DNA from: Paraclostridium sordellii
Lineage (GTDB): Bacteria; Bacillota; Clostridia; Peptostreptococcales; Peptostreptococcaceae
Reading direction: 5' to 3'
Length of the DNA stretch: 64,000 nt
Assembly: GCF_000953675.1 (NCBI RefSeq)
Contig: NZ_LN679998.1
Location: 1,015,911-1,079,910 of the forward strand
Numbering within the stretch: the first letter of the stretch is position 1; every line of letters begins with the position of its first letter. The translations under genes and the position numbers were made by a program. Shown one piece after another: positions 34,249-43,233 of the stretch. Below the pieces are notes generated by a model. That model had not been told where the DNA came from. It worked only from the letters and a program-made list of their open reading frames with translations, and made no database searches.

Positions 34249-34579
34249 AGATACTAATTTATCTAATATACAAATGTTTCAACTATATTCTGTCTATTTT
34301 GCTATGATATTTTTAGTAGTATCATTTATCTGTAGTATTTTTATGTTAATATCAATTTCAAAACAAGGTGATGAGCGAAAAAAATATATATTATCAAAGT
34401 CTTGTACACAATCCTTTTTAGTATATACAGGAATATTATTTATTGATGTAATATACACAATTTTCTTTGAAAAATACAGCAATTTTGTTATGGAAAATAC
34501 ACCTATAGTTTCTTTAGGGTTAATATCTATTATATTTACTGTGAGCATTTTTATTAATAAAAGGAAATATGGAAATTAA
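34247..34579 (+). CDS. Small membrane protein, probable ATA start, RBS in hairpin
   Basis: About 110 aa with three or four TM helices (LYSVYFAMIFLVVSFICS, FLVYTGILFIDVIYTIFF, IVSLGLISIIFTVSIF), of the kind that accompanies small XRE regulators (DUF2178/DUF3796-like in topology). A GTG at 34238 overlaps the SD; ATA 34247 lies 8 nt after TTAGGAGG and gives MDTNLSNIQM. The downstream XRE gene overlaps its stop, so the two form an operon. Confidence 0.65.
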   Translation: MDTNLSNIQMFQLYSVYFAMIFLVVSFICSIFMLISISKQGDERKKYILSKSCTQSFLVYTGILFIDVIYTIFFEKYSNFVMENTPIVSLGLISIIFTVSIFINKRKYGN

Positions 34580-34772
34580 TATGAATAATAATATTAAGAA
34601 GCTTCGTAAAGAAAAAAATATATCTCAAGAAAATTTAGCAAAATTATGTAATGTGTCAAGGCAAACTATAAATGCAATTGAAAACAATAAATATGACCCT
34701 ACACTTTCCCTAGCTTTTCAATTGGCTAGTGTATTAGAAGTAACGGTAGATGAATTATTTATTTTCCAATAA
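34569..34772 (+). CDS. Small XRE-family transcriptional regulator
   Basis: 67 aa (63 if it begins at ATG 34581). It is essentially one HTH: NNIKKLRKEKNISQENLAKL, then NVSRQTINAIENNKYDPTLS, ending EVTVDELFIFQ. This YozG-like group usually sits next to a small multi-TM protein, as here. It probably controls its own operon. AAAAGGA SD inside the preceding gene. Confidence 0.9.
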   Translation: MEINMNNNIKKLRKEKNISQENLAKLCNVSRQTINAIENNKYDPTLSLAFQLASVLEVTVDELFIFQ

Positions 34773-34786
34773 CATAACGATACTAA

Positions 34787-34824
34787 GTATTAGGAGTATT
34801 AAAGTTTAATGCTCCTTTTTAATA
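34787..34824 (+). terminator. Intrinsic terminator
   Basis: AGGAGTATTAAA-GT-TTAATGCTCCTTTTTAA after the XRE gene. Confidence 0.75.
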
Positions 34825-34943
34825 TTAAAAAAACATCTGTTTTTTAGATACTTAATGAAATTTAAGTTCTGCTATAATTAATTTATATATTAAAGTAAAT
34901 AAAGATGTATCGATAAATAAAAATTTAGGGAGGTATTTGTGAA

Positions 34944-35468
34944 ATGGAGATAAAGTTAATAAAACCAACTTTAGAATATGCTAATGATATTATGAAATAC
35001 AGGCGAGAGTTTCTAGAATTAGGGGATGATATGGCAGGATGTGGAAACCTAAGAGATTGTTCTACAGCAAAAGAATGGATTGATAGAATTGATTTACTTG
35101 AAAGTAAAACAACTTGCCCATCAGATATGGTAACTTCTAATACATATATAGCTGTTAGATTAACAGATAATAAAATTGTTGGAGTTATTGATTTTAGACA
35201 TAACATTGATAATCATCCTATATTAAGTGTATGGGGAGGACATATAGGATACTCTGTTCGTCCATGTGAAAGAAAAAAAGGTTATGCAACAGAAATGCTT
35301 AGACAAAATATTATAAACTGCAAAGAATATGGATTAGATAAGGTACTTATAACTTGTGACTATGACAATGTATGTAGTGAAAAGGTAATACTTGCAAATG
35401 GGGGAGTATTTGAGAGTGATATAGAAGCAGATGGAACAATTAAAAAACGTTATTGGATAAAGTTATAA
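34944..35468 (+). CDS. GNAT family N-acetyltransferase
   Basis: 174 aa. The acetyl-CoA loop is visible (IGYSVRPCERKKGYATEMLR), followed by the usual helix-strand (GLDKVLITCDYDNVCSEKVI) and GGVFESD. The N-terminus (IKLIKPTLEYANDIMKYRRE) matches the YjcK/predicted acetyltransferase COG3981 group. Substrate unknown. Good SD (GGGAGG). Stands alone in the accessory region. Confidence 0.9.
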   Translation: MEIKLIKPTLEYANDIMKYRREFLELGDDMAGCGNLRDCSTAKEWIDRIDLLESKTTCPSDMVTSNTYIAVRLTDNKIVGVIDFRHNIDNHPILSVWGGHIGYSVRPCERKKGYATEMLRQNIINCKEYGLDKVLITCDYDNVCSEKVILANGGVFESDIEADGTIKKRYWIKL

Positions 35469-35589
35469 AAAATATAGGAGTTTTTACTATGTAAAACACT
35501 TTTGACATAGTGAAAACAGGCAATATCAAGTACTTTTGATAGAGAAAATTTACTTAAGGTCATAAAATTATATTGCAGGAGGGCATTGT

Positions 35590-36165
35590 ATGGAGATTGG
35601 AAAACAAGTAAAAAAATATAGAACAGAGATGAAACTTTCACAAGATGAATTAGCTGAAAAGATATTTGTATCTAGGCAAACTATATCAAATTGGGAAAAT
35701 AATAAAAACTACCCTGATGTGAAAAGTTTATTATTACTAAGCTCACTTTTTAATGTCTCTCTTGACGTATTAATTAAAGGAGACCTTGAAGAAATGAAAA
35801 AGGAAATTAAAACAGAGGATATTGAAAAATTCAAACATGATGGTAATATTTTTTCTATTTTGTTAATTACAACTATGGTGTCAGCTGTACCACTTAACAA
35901 ATTCATGGGAAATGCAGGTTTTGTAATTTGGATTATCATTGCCATAGCATCAATGTATTATGCTATTAAAGTTGAAAAACATAAAAAGGATAATAATATC
36001 CAAACATATAGAGAAATACTTACTTTCATAGATGGAAAGAATATGGATGAAGTTCAAAAACATCAAGAGTATGGAAAGAGGCCATATCAGAAGTGTGCGA
36101 TTGTAATAGGTGTTGCTTTATTAACAATAGTTATATCAATAATTATGGCATATATATTATTCTAA
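35590..36165 (+). CDS. XRE-family regulator with C-terminal membrane helices
   Basis: 191 aa. HTH_XRE at residues 1-65 (KYRTEMKLSQDELAEKIFVS, RQTISNWENNKNYPDVKSLL), a short linker (LIKGDLEEMKKEIK) and then three TM helices, the last at the extreme C-terminus (IVIGVALLTIVISIIMAYIL). Typical of clostridial membrane-bound XRE regulators. GGAGG SD. Target unknown. Confidence 0.9.
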   Translation: MEIGKQVKKYRTEMKLSQDELAEKIFVSRQTISNWENNKNYPDVKSLLLLSSLFNVSLDVLIKGDLEEMKKEIKTEDIEKFKHDGNIFSILLITTMVSAVPLNKFMGNAGFVIWIIIAIASMYYAIKVEKHKKDNNIQTYREILTFIDGKNMDEVQKHQEYGKRPYQKCAIVIGVALLTIVISIIMAYILF

Positions 36166-36225
36166 TAGCTAAGTTTCAACTGATAGTAATATGTAAAATT
36201 AGACTAATAAATTATTATACTTAAT

Positions 36226-36257
36226 AGTAAAGGGCAGTAATATTTAGTGCCCTTTTT
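36226..36257 (+). terminator. Intrinsic terminator
   Basis: AAGGGCAGTAATATTTAGTGCCCTTTTTT downstream of the XRE gene. Confidence 0.7.
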
Positions 36258-36275
36258 TCTGTTAGGAAAAATAAA

Positions 36276-36320
36276 AAACAAACCTTAGTATTTTAAATAT
36301 TCTAAGATTTGTTTTTTAAA
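36276..36320. terminator. Second hairpin with A/T tracts
   Basis: AAAACAAACCTTAG ... CTAAGATTTGTTTTTT with one mismatch. It may terminate minus-strand transcription. Confidence 0.5.
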
Positions 36321-36414
36321 TTACTATAATTTATTTGTAATATATTAAGATTACAAATTATAATACCTATAAAGGCTATGTAATTATCTACAAGTGGTAA
36401 TATTAAATTTGCAA

Positions 36415-36621
36415 CTAATTTATTTCTTTCTCAAATACTATTTGATAACAATAGGGAATATACATCCCATTGCTATCTGATGGTGGAACAACTATCTGTT
36501 TTAATCTCCATCCATTCTTTGCTTCTTCATTAATAATGTTTTTGCATTTCTCAAAATGGTCGCCTTTTTTTATCTTAAACCCTTGTTTTAATGGTACTTC
36601 TATAAATTTATACTCAAACAT
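36415..36621 (-). CDS. DUF4177 domain protein
   Basis: 68 aa, complete family length: MFEYKFIEVPLKQGFK at the start, then INEEAKNGWRLKQIVVPPSD and the closing YQIVFEKEIN strand. The fold is a small sheet-helix domain of unknown function. ATG is preceded by GGGGG on the minus strand. No operon partner. Confidence 0.85.
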   Translation of the reverse strand: MFEYKFIEVPLKQGFKIKKGDHFEKCKNIINEEAKNGWRLKQIVVPPSDSNGMYIPYCYQIVFEKEIN

Positions 36622-36899
36622 ATTATACCCCCATAAAATTATAACTTTCTATCCCCTTGTTAGCAATTTGGAACTTTGATTATATTATACATAATGTTTA
36701 AACGTTTTCCAATTATAAAATAATTTCGTTAATTAAAAGTGAAATATCTTATTTTAAGTTAGTTCAATAAATATATTGCTAATAGAAGTATCTGCACTTA
36801 CTTAAAATTATGTGTTTTTTTAATGTTGTAATTTGCTAACTAAGTATCAAATAAAGCTATTATGTTTATGCTACAATTAATGTGAAAGGCGGTGGAAAT

Positions 36900-37265
36900 A
36901 TGGGACATAGAATAGTATCTAGCATTATTTGCTTTTTATTAGGAGTATTAAATATATTAATACCTATGCCAATAATACTTTCTTTAGCAGTTATAATCTT
37001 ATCTGCATATTTAATTGATATAGTATTGTTAGCTACACCAATATTTTTAGGACTAAATATTCTTATGCCAAATTTACCAATAGGGTTTGGTAGTGATATA
37101 TTTGTACTAAAGATTTTAGTAGCAATTGTATTAACTGGAGCAGGATATTACTTAAATAATATATTAAAGTCTTATGGGACAAAGTTCTTCTACTGGTTAT
37201 TTGATTATGTGAAGAGAAGTGTTACATTTAGATTGTTTGATAATTATATTGTACGTAGCTCATAG
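36900..37265 (+). CDS. Small membrane protein
   Basis: 121 aa with three or four TM segments (ICFLLGVLNILIPMPIIL, IDIVLLATPIFLGLNIL, KILVAIVLTGAGYYLNNIL) and a basic amphipathic tail (SYGTKFFYWLFDYVKRSVTF). ATG 36900 follows AAAGGCGGTGG; the frame from 36882 would include the SD. No family recognised. Confidence 0.7.
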   Translation: MGHRIVSSIICFLLGVLNILIPMPIILSLAVIILSAYLIDIVLLATPIFLGLNILMPNLPIGFGSDIFVLKILVAIVLTGAGYYLNNILKSYGTKFFYWLFDYVKRSVTFRLFDNYIVRSS

Positions 37266-37517
37266 GCAAAATACGTATTTATAGAAATGAGTAATATTTT
37301 TTATTACTCATTTTTAGTATTCAATAAAACATGTATTATCATGTATATTTATTATGGATGATAATTTTTATATTTTGTTTTAGAGATATATGAATAAAAT
37401 TTAAGCGATAATATTAAGAAATCAGAACTAATCTTTGCCGTATGGATTGCTTTTTTCTTAATGTAATTTCTGTATCAAGTTCGATTAATCTTAAAATACA
37501 AATAAAGGGGAATATCA

Positions 37518-38558
37518 ATGGAAAAGCTAATAAAACCAAAGGCACTTAAAAGAGGAGATAAAATAGCAACAGTAAGTCTATCTTGGGGAGGAGCAGGAGA
37601 TGAAGAAATATTATGGAGATACAAACAAGGAAAGAAAAGATTAGAAGAAGAATTTGGATTTGAAGTTATAGAAATGGAAAATACTTTAAAAGGTAGTGAC
37701 TATATATATAAAAATCCACAAAAAAGGGCAGAAGATTTAATGAATGCATTTAAAGATAAATCTATAAAGGGGATTTTTTCTTGCATTGGGGGAAATGAAA
37801 GTATAAGAATATTACCATATATAGATTATGATATAATAAGAAAAAATCCTAAAGTATTTATAGGATACTCGGACACAACAGTATCACATTTTATATGCTT
37901 GAAGGCTGGTATATCTAGTTTTTATGGGCCATCTGTATTAGCTGAATTTGCAGAAAATGTTAAGATGTTTGATTATACAAAATACTGGTTTGAAAAAGCT
38001 ATATTTGATATTAATTCAATAGGGGAAATAATACCTTCTGATATTTGGACTAGTGATTATCTACCATGGGATATTAATAATAAAAACATACAAAGAAATA
38101 CCTATAAAAACGAAGGATATGAAATATTACAAGGCAATGAGATAGTTAAAGGTCGCTTAATAGGTGGATGTATAGAAGTGTTAGAGATGATTAAAGGAAC
38201 TGAAATATGGCCAGATAAAGATATATGGAAAAATTTAATATTATTTATTGAAACATCAGAAGATACACCAAAGCCTACATACTTAGAATATTGGTTAAGA
38301 AATTATGGTTCTCAGGGAATTTTGAATTTAGTAAAAGGGATAATAGTAGGTAAGCCTTATGATAATAAATATTATGAAGAATATAAACAAGTAATATTAA
38401 AAATAGTAAGAGATGAATTAGGGTTGAAACATGTACCGATTATATATAATATGAACTTTGGTCATACATCACCTATGATAACTATACCTTATGGATGTTT
38501 AGCAGAAATTGACTGTGATAAATCTATGTTTAAAATATTAGAACCTGGAGTTAGATAA
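37518..38558 (+). CDS. S66 family peptidase (LD-carboxypeptidase / MccF-like)
   Basis: 346 aa. N-terminal KPKALKRGDKIATVSLSWGG, nucleophile Ser118 in IGYSDTTVSH, IFSCIGGNESIR (oxyanion region), then IGGCIEVLEMIKGT and a Glu/His pair near the end (ILFIETSEDTP, NFGHTSPM). S66 enzymes cleave the L,D bond of cell-wall tetrapeptides or, as MccF, inactivate peptide-nucleotide antibiotics. The S-W-G-G opening favours the MccF-like branch. AAGGGGA SD. Single gene. Confidence 0.9.
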   Translation: MEKLIKPKALKRGDKIATVSLSWGGAGDEEILWRYKQGKKRLEEEFGFEVIEMENTLKGSDYIYKNPQKRAEDLMNAFKDKSIKGIFSCIGGNESIRILPYIDYDIIRKNPKVFIGYSDTTVSHFICLKAGISSFYGPSVLAEFAENVKMFDYTKYWFEKAIFDINSIGEIIPSDIWTSDYLPWDINNKNIQRNTYKNEGYEILQGNEIVKGRLIGGCIEVLEMIKGTEIWPDKDIWKNLILFIETSEDTPKPTYLEYWLRNYGSQGILNLVKGIIVGKPYDNKYYEEYKQVILKIVRDELGLKHVPIIYNMNFGHTSPMITIPYGCLAEIDCDKSMFKILEPGVR

Positions 38559-38642
38559 AATATGCTTCCTAGAGTAAAGTATCACAAGTAGGAGATAAGG
38601 GCTCTTTACTATATTAAATAAATCGAATATGCTATAACTTGG

Positions 38643-38686
38643 ATAAAAACCTCTCATATTTGTGCATCAAATGAGAGGTTTTTAAA
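38643..38686 (+). terminator. Intrinsic terminator
   Basis: AAAACCTCTCAT-TTGTGCATCA-AATGAGAGGTTTTTAA. It lies 85 nt after the S66 gene and just before the next promoter. Confidence 0.75.
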
Positions 38687-38727
38687 TTTAAAATTTATTA
38701 TACTATTATTTGGGAGGAGATAGCTTA

Positions 38728-39582
38728 ATGGAATGGTTAGAAAAACTAAATGAAGCACTACAATATATTGAAGGTAATTTAGATGGGGAAATTAAATATG
38801 AAAAAGCAGCTAATATAGCTTGTTGTACAACGTATCATTTTCAAAGGATGTTTTCATATATAGCAGGAACTCCTTTATCTGAATACATAAGAAACAGAAG
38901 ATTAACAAAAGCAGCATTAGATTTACAAAATGGTGAGAAAGTAATCGATGTTGCAATACGTTATGGATATGAATCGCCAACAGCTTTTAATAGAGCTTTT
39001 CAAAAAATACATAATGTATCACCTTCAGTAGCACAAAAAGAAGGAACCTTTTTAAAAGCATATCCACCTATAAGTTTTAAAATAACTATAAAGGGCGTGG
39101 AAGAAATGGAATATAGAATAGTAAAAAAAGAAGAAATGAGAATAGTGGGAGCAAAAGCATTACTAGAGAAAAATGTTGAAGAGAATTTTAACACTGTACC
39201 AATGTTATGGCAAGAAGTAGCTCAAAGTGGAAAGATTATGGAAATAGCATCTCTTATGGGTCCAGATTCAAAAGGTGTATTAGGAGTTAGTGCTTGTATG
39301 GATTACTTAGATAAATGGGAATATTACATAGCGGTAGAAACAGATAAAGAAGCGCCAAAAGGATTGGAAGAATACACAATACCAGCATGTACATGGGCAG
39401 TTTTTCCAGGAGAAGGTCAAATGCCAACTGCAATTCAAGATATTGAAAAAAGAGCAATTACAGAATGGCTACCAACATCAGGATATGAATATGCAGATGC
39501 ACCAGATATCGAACTATATTTAAATCAAGATCCAATGAATTCAAAGTTTGAAGTATGGATACCAATTAGAAAAAACTTATAA
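38728..39582 (+). CDS. AraC family regulator with GyrI-like effector domain
   Basis: 284 aa. N-terminal double HTH (YEKAANIACCTTYHFQRMFS, VIDVAIRYGYESPTAFNRAF, VSPSVAQKEG) and a C-terminal SOUL/GyrI-like small-molecule domain (MEYRIVKKEEMRIVGAKALL, ACTWAVFPGEGQMPTAIQDI, DIELYLNQDP). Like Rob/YdeE-type regulators it may sense drugs or other small molecules. GGGAGGAG SD before ATG 38728. Confidence 0.9.
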   Translation: MEWLEKLNEALQYIEGNLDGEIKYEKAANIACCTTYHFQRMFSYIAGTPLSEYIRNRRLTKAALDLQNGEKVIDVAIRYGYESPTAFNRAFQKIHNVSPSVAQKEGTFLKAYPPISFKITIKGVEEMEYRIVKKEEMRIVGAKALLEKNVEENFNTVPMLWQEVAQSGKIMEIASLMGPDSKGVLGVSACMDYLDKWEYYIAVETDKEAPKGLEEYTIPACTWAVFPGEGQMPTAIQDIEKRAITEWLPTSGYEYADAPDIELYLNQDPMNSKFEVWIPIRKNL

Positions 39583-39651
39583 GTAGTATACAGGGGTAAT
39601 AAGCTGAGTTATGATAAATTTAGAATTATAGTTTAAACGGGGGATTAATTT

Positions 39652-40353
39652 ATGAATACTTTAACATTTTTAGGTAGAGGTTCGGGGTATCACTCTACAG
39701 AAGCTAATACATCAGCATATATTAAAGAAAATGAAACATTATTATTAATCGATTGTGGAGAAACAGTATTTAAGAAGATTTTAGAAAAAAACTTAATGGA
39801 TGGAGTTAAACATGTGCATATATTAATAACTCATATGCATTCAGACCATGTAGGTTCATTAGGTGGATTTATTGGTTTTTGCTTTTGGAAATATAAAATA
39901 ACATCAAAAGTATATTTTAAGGAAAAAGAAAAAATTAAATTTTTTTTAGAATTACTAGGATTAAAAGAGAACCAAGCTTTTGAAGTCCTAGACCCAAATA
40001 ACAATAGAATTGAAGCTTTAGGATTAAATATAAATTGTAAATTAACTAAACATGTTGAAACACTTAATACCTATTCATACATTTTAAAATTTGATACAGG
40101 AAATAATATTTTTTATAGTGGAGATACTTATGAAACTAATATTGATATAGTTGAATTTTTGAAAGTTGGAAATTTAGTATATCATGATACATGTATTGAT
40201 GATTCAAAAGGGAATGTTCATACATCATTAAGAAAGTTAAGTGAATTAGTTCCTAAAGAATATAGAAATCAGGTTTACTGTATTCATATTGATGGAGATA
40301 ATTTTGATGAAGAGGCTAATAAGCAAGGTTTTAATATAGTTAATATTAAATAA
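39652..40353 (+). CDS. MBL-fold metallo-hydrolase
   Basis: 233 aa with the metal motif HMHSDHVGSLGG, an upstream LLIDCGET strand, FYSGDTYETN carrying the metal-bridging Asp, and late His residues (HDTCIDDSKGNVHTS, IHIDGD). It resembles RNase Z-like/YycJ-type hydrolases of unknown substrate. GGGGGA SD. Followed by a terminator and an IS relic. Confidence 0.85.
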   Translation: MNTLTFLGRGSGYHSTEANTSAYIKENETLLLIDCGETVFKKILEKNLMDGVKHVHILITHMHSDHVGSLGGFIGFCFWKYKITSKVYFKEKEKIKFFLELLGLKENQAFEVLDPNNNRIEALGLNINCKLTKHVETLNTYSYILKFDTGNNIFYSGDTYETNIDIVEFLKVGNLVYHDTCIDDSKGNVHTSLRKLSELVPKEYRNQVYCIHIDGDNFDEEANKQGFNIVNIK

Positions 40354-40396
40354 TAAATTATGTATGTTTATTTTATATTAGAGTTATCTAAATTAA

Positions 40397-40440
40397 CAAA
40401 AAGGATGCTAATCTTTTAAGGATTGAGCATCTTTTTTTGA
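40397..40440 (+). terminator. Intrinsic terminator
   Basis: AAAAAGGATGCTAATC ... GATTGAGCATCTTTTTTTG after the MBL gene. Confidence 0.75.
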
Positions 40441-40499
40441 TTTTAATTTCTATATTAAGACTTAATAGCTAAGCCTAATTATAATGAAATATAACCATA

Positions 40500-40990
40500 C
40501 TAATTTAAAAATGTATATAATTTTCAAAATGGTTAGAGTATATAAAATGCATGGTTGCTGGATATTCAATAAGAAAATGTGCAGAAATAGTTGAAATAAC
40601 TGTACCTACATCATTTGCTTGGAGACATAAGATTTTAGATGCATTAAGATTATACATAGGAACAGGTCATGTATCTGGTCTTGTTGAAGCAGATGAAACT
40701 TTCTTTAGATTATCATATAAAGGAAATCATAGTAAGAGTAAGGGGGTTACTATGCCTCGAAAACCTAATTTAAGAGGTCCAAAAAGTAAAAAATCTGAAA
40801 ATGAAGAACCTAAACCAAGAGGTATATCAAGAAATCAAGTTGCTGTAATGTGTGCAATAGATAGAACTGGGAATATAATTTCAGAATTTTAAAAAAGTGG
40901 ATGGATGGATTTAATGGTGTTGCAACAAAGTATTTAAATAACTATATGTATTGGTTTAAATGGATAGAGTTATGCATGTATAGGTTTTAT
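40500..40990 (+). pseudogene. IS1595-family transposase relic with internal deletion
   Basis: The main frame (40551-40892) keeps the middle part: AGYSIRKCAEIVEITVPTSF, WRHKILDALRLYIG, the first catalytic Asp in GLVEADETFF, and ISRNQVAVMCAIDRTGNIIS. It then jumps to the C-terminal piece FNGVATKYLNNYMYWFKW near 40900. The N-terminal zinc ribbon and the central catalytic region are missing. No terminal repeats recognised. Confidence 0.85.
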
Positions 40991-41091
40991 TTGTTATATT
41001 ATTCGTAATTGTTATATAATACGAAGTAATTTTATATAGTTTTAAATAAAATATCTATTAAAAAACATACATATTGGAAAAAATTTCATGA

Positions 41092-41197
41092 TTGAAAGAT
41101 TATTATAATATATGTTATTATAATAATAAGGATATAAGATTTGCGCGTATAATTGTTCAGCGCGAGCCTATGTAAATAGGCTCGCGCTTTATTTTTT
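41092..41197 (+). promoter_or_regulatory. Leader with GC-rich terminator before DUF2798 gene
   Basis: AGCGCGAGCCTA-TGTAAA-TAGGCTCGCGCT (41159-41188) followed by TTATTTTTT is the most GC-rich hairpin in the window and lies before, not after, a gene. A plausible promoter (TTGAAA 41092-41097 and TATTAT 41116-41121) precedes it by about 40 nt. GCGCG at 41143-41147 could pair alternatively with the CGCGC of the right arm. Either an attenuator or a short RNA gene. Confidence 0.55.
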
Positions 41198-41231
41198 GCT
41201 CAAAATAATAAAAGAAAAGAGGATGAACACT

Positions 41232-41738
41232 ATGGAATTTTATATGAAATTACCACGTAACAAAAAAGAATTTACTTTATTTTTAGCTATTATCTCAATA
41301 ATATCTGTAAATATAATAGCTCCACTTATTACTTGCTTTGAGGTGGGATTTAGCATGAAAGTATGGGCTAATACATTTAAAACAATGCCTTTAATATGGG
41401 TAAGTGTTATAATTTTAGTTTTATTAACTCATCAACCAGCATCATGGATGAAATCTAAAATTATTGCAAAAGAAGATAGCTTTAATGCTCACATTATAGT
41501 TGAAACATTATGTACAGTTTTCCTTATGTCAATATTTTTAACTGTAATAGGTACTTGGATAGGTACAGGTAAAATAAGTATGCAACCTATTTATACGTTC
41601 TTCTATAAATGGCCTAGAAACTTTGCAATAGCTTTCGCTGTAGAAACTAGTATTGCACAACCTATAGCAAGAATGGTTATGGTAAAAATTCATAAAGCTA
41701 ATAATATCAACGATTATGAAATGAAGGATGCTAATTAA
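41232..41738 (+). CDS. DUF2798 membrane protein
   Basis: 168 aa with four TM helices in two repeated halves (FTLFLAIISIISVNIIAPLI and AHIIVETLCTVFLMSIFLTV), each followed by a conserved W/F-N-F motif (VWANTFKTMP, WPRNFAIAF), as in the DUF2798 family. Function unknown. ATG 41232 lies 9 nt after AAAGAGG; the upstream ATG 41223 abuts the SD. A GC-rich terminator precedes it, so expression may be attenuated. Confidence 0.8.
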   Translation: MEFYMKLPRNKKEFTLFLAIISIISVNIIAPLITCFEVGFSMKVWANTFKTMPLIWVSVIILVLLTHQPASWMKSKIIAKEDSFNAHIIVETLCTVFLMSIFLTVIGTWIGTGKISMQPIYTFFYKWPRNFAIAFAVETSIAQPIARMVMVKIHKANNINDYEMKDAN

Positions 41739-41769
41739 TTTAAATAAAATTGATTTCTAATATTATATA

Positions 41770-41815
41770 AAGTGCTAAGTTATTCTATATTAGATTAACT
41801 TAGCACTTATTTTTT
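41770..41815 (+). terminator. Intrinsic terminator
   Basis: AAGTGCTAAGTTA-TTCTATATTAGA-TTAACTTAGCACTTATTTTTT. Confidence 0.85.
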
Positions 41816-41997
41816 ATCATAAAGATATAGACCTACACCGTTTATACAAAAGTTCACACCTTTAATAATATCTTATTTTTCAACATTATCTTTAAACATA
41901 GCGAAATAATAAAAACATTATAAATTGTATCAATTTAAAATTTATAATATAATTTAAAAGACAGATACTTTTAAATGAGAAAGAGGGAATGGGGTTT

Positions 41998-43209
41998 ATG
42001 GCTATTTGTTGCAGGGATTTATTTCAACTTAAAAATTTTTCAAAAGCAAAACTACTGGCTGGGGAAAAGGGATTAAACCGTGAAATTTCTTGGCCTTACG
42101 TAAGAACGACAGAGTCTATTTCACAGTGGCTTTATGGGGAAGAACTGATATTTGTTATTTACACAGATTTGAGAACAGATGATGATAGCTTTTTATTACT
42201 TATAGAAGAATGTATTGAAAAAAAGCTTTCTGGAATTGTAGTTTTAATTGATGAAAAAGATATAGAAAGTATACCTAAAAATGTAATAGACAAGGCAAAT
42301 GAAGAGGATTTTCCTATAATTGTAATGCCTTGGAATATTAAATTAATAGATATTACACAAGAAATATTATTTAAATTAGAACAAAAGCAAGAAGAAAAAA
42401 AGAATGCAAAGCGTTTTTTAGAATCAATTATCTTTTCTCAAGACCATCTACAAGAAGATATACATGCTCTAGCAGAATTTTATAATATAAAATTAAGGCC
42501 TTTTCACTATGTATGTATATTTAAAATCAAAACGCCATCCAATGCTTCATATGATTTAGAACAAATTAACAAACATATAATTCATTCACTAGAAGAAGCA
42601 ATAAATACAGAAAATCAAACTTTAATTCCAATGGAATACGCAAACAACTTAATGTTTTTAATATTTACAAATGATTATAGCGAAGGGGAAAAATCAGTAG
42701 AAGCAGTAGAGGCTGTATTTAACCTTGTAAACTCTAGATATGCAGAAGTTGAAAATAGCTTAAGCTTTAGTCGGATAAGAGAATTAAATTCTGATATAAA
42801 AATAAGTTATAAAGAAGCATTTAAAGCTTTATCTATGATTGATATATACAATAGAGACTCAAAAATTATTAAGTATAAAGAATTGGGAATTATTAGGTGG
42901 TTAGTAGAACTTTCTGATATTAAAGAAATTCAAAGGTATTGTTATGAAAACTTAGGACCTATTTTAGAATATGATAAAAAACATGGAATGGATTTAATGG
43001 GAACTTTAAAATGTTACTTTCAAAACAATAGACATTTGTTAAAAACTTCCCAAGAACTTTTTATACATAGAAATACATTACTTTATAGATTATCAACAAT
43101 TAAGGAACTTTTAAAAATAGATTTAGATGATGCAATGATAGATTTAGAACTTTTTAATAGTATATTAATTTATGAATTTATTAATCTTAAAAATAAAAAA
43201 CCCCTATAA
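41998..43209 (+). CDS. PucR family transcriptional regulator
   Basis: 403 aa. N-terminal PucR domain (LFQLKNFSKAKLLAGEKGLN, REISWPYVRTTESISQW), a GGDEF-like middle, and the C-terminal HTH_30 (MGTLKCYFQNNRHLLKTSQE, LFIHRNTLLYRLSTIKELL). PucR regulators control purine, allantoin and related nitrogen catabolism. Its neighbours are a transporter, a creatininase-family enzyme and a deaminase, which it probably regulates. ATG 41998 is 9-10 nt after AGAGGGA; ATG 41989 is too close. Confidence 0.9.
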   Translation: MAICCRDLFQLKNFSKAKLLAGEKGLNREISWPYVRTTESISQWLYGEELIFVIYTDLRTDDDSFLLLIEECIEKKLSGIVVLIDEKDIESIPKNVIDKANEEDFPIIVMPWNIKLIDITQEILFKLEQKQEEKKNAKRFLESIIFSQDHLQEDIHALAEFYNIKLRPFHYVCIFKIKTPSNASYDLEQINKHIIHSLEEAINTENQTLIPMEYANNLMFLIFTNDYSEGEKSVEAVEAVFNLVNSRYAEVENSLSFSRIRELNSDIKISYKEAFKALSMIDIYNRDSKIIKYKELGIIRWLVELSDIKEIQRYCYENLGPILEYDKKHGMDLMGTLKCYFQNNRHLLKTSQELFIHRNTLLYRLSTIKELLKIDLDDAMIDLELFNSILIYEFINLKNKKPL

Positions 43210-43233
43210 ATACATAGGGGCTTTTTATTTTTA
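43193..43233. terminator. Bidirectional terminator
   Basis: AAAAACCCCTATAAATACATAGGGGCTTTTTATT between the convergent pucR-like and eamA-like genes. Confidence 0.8.
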
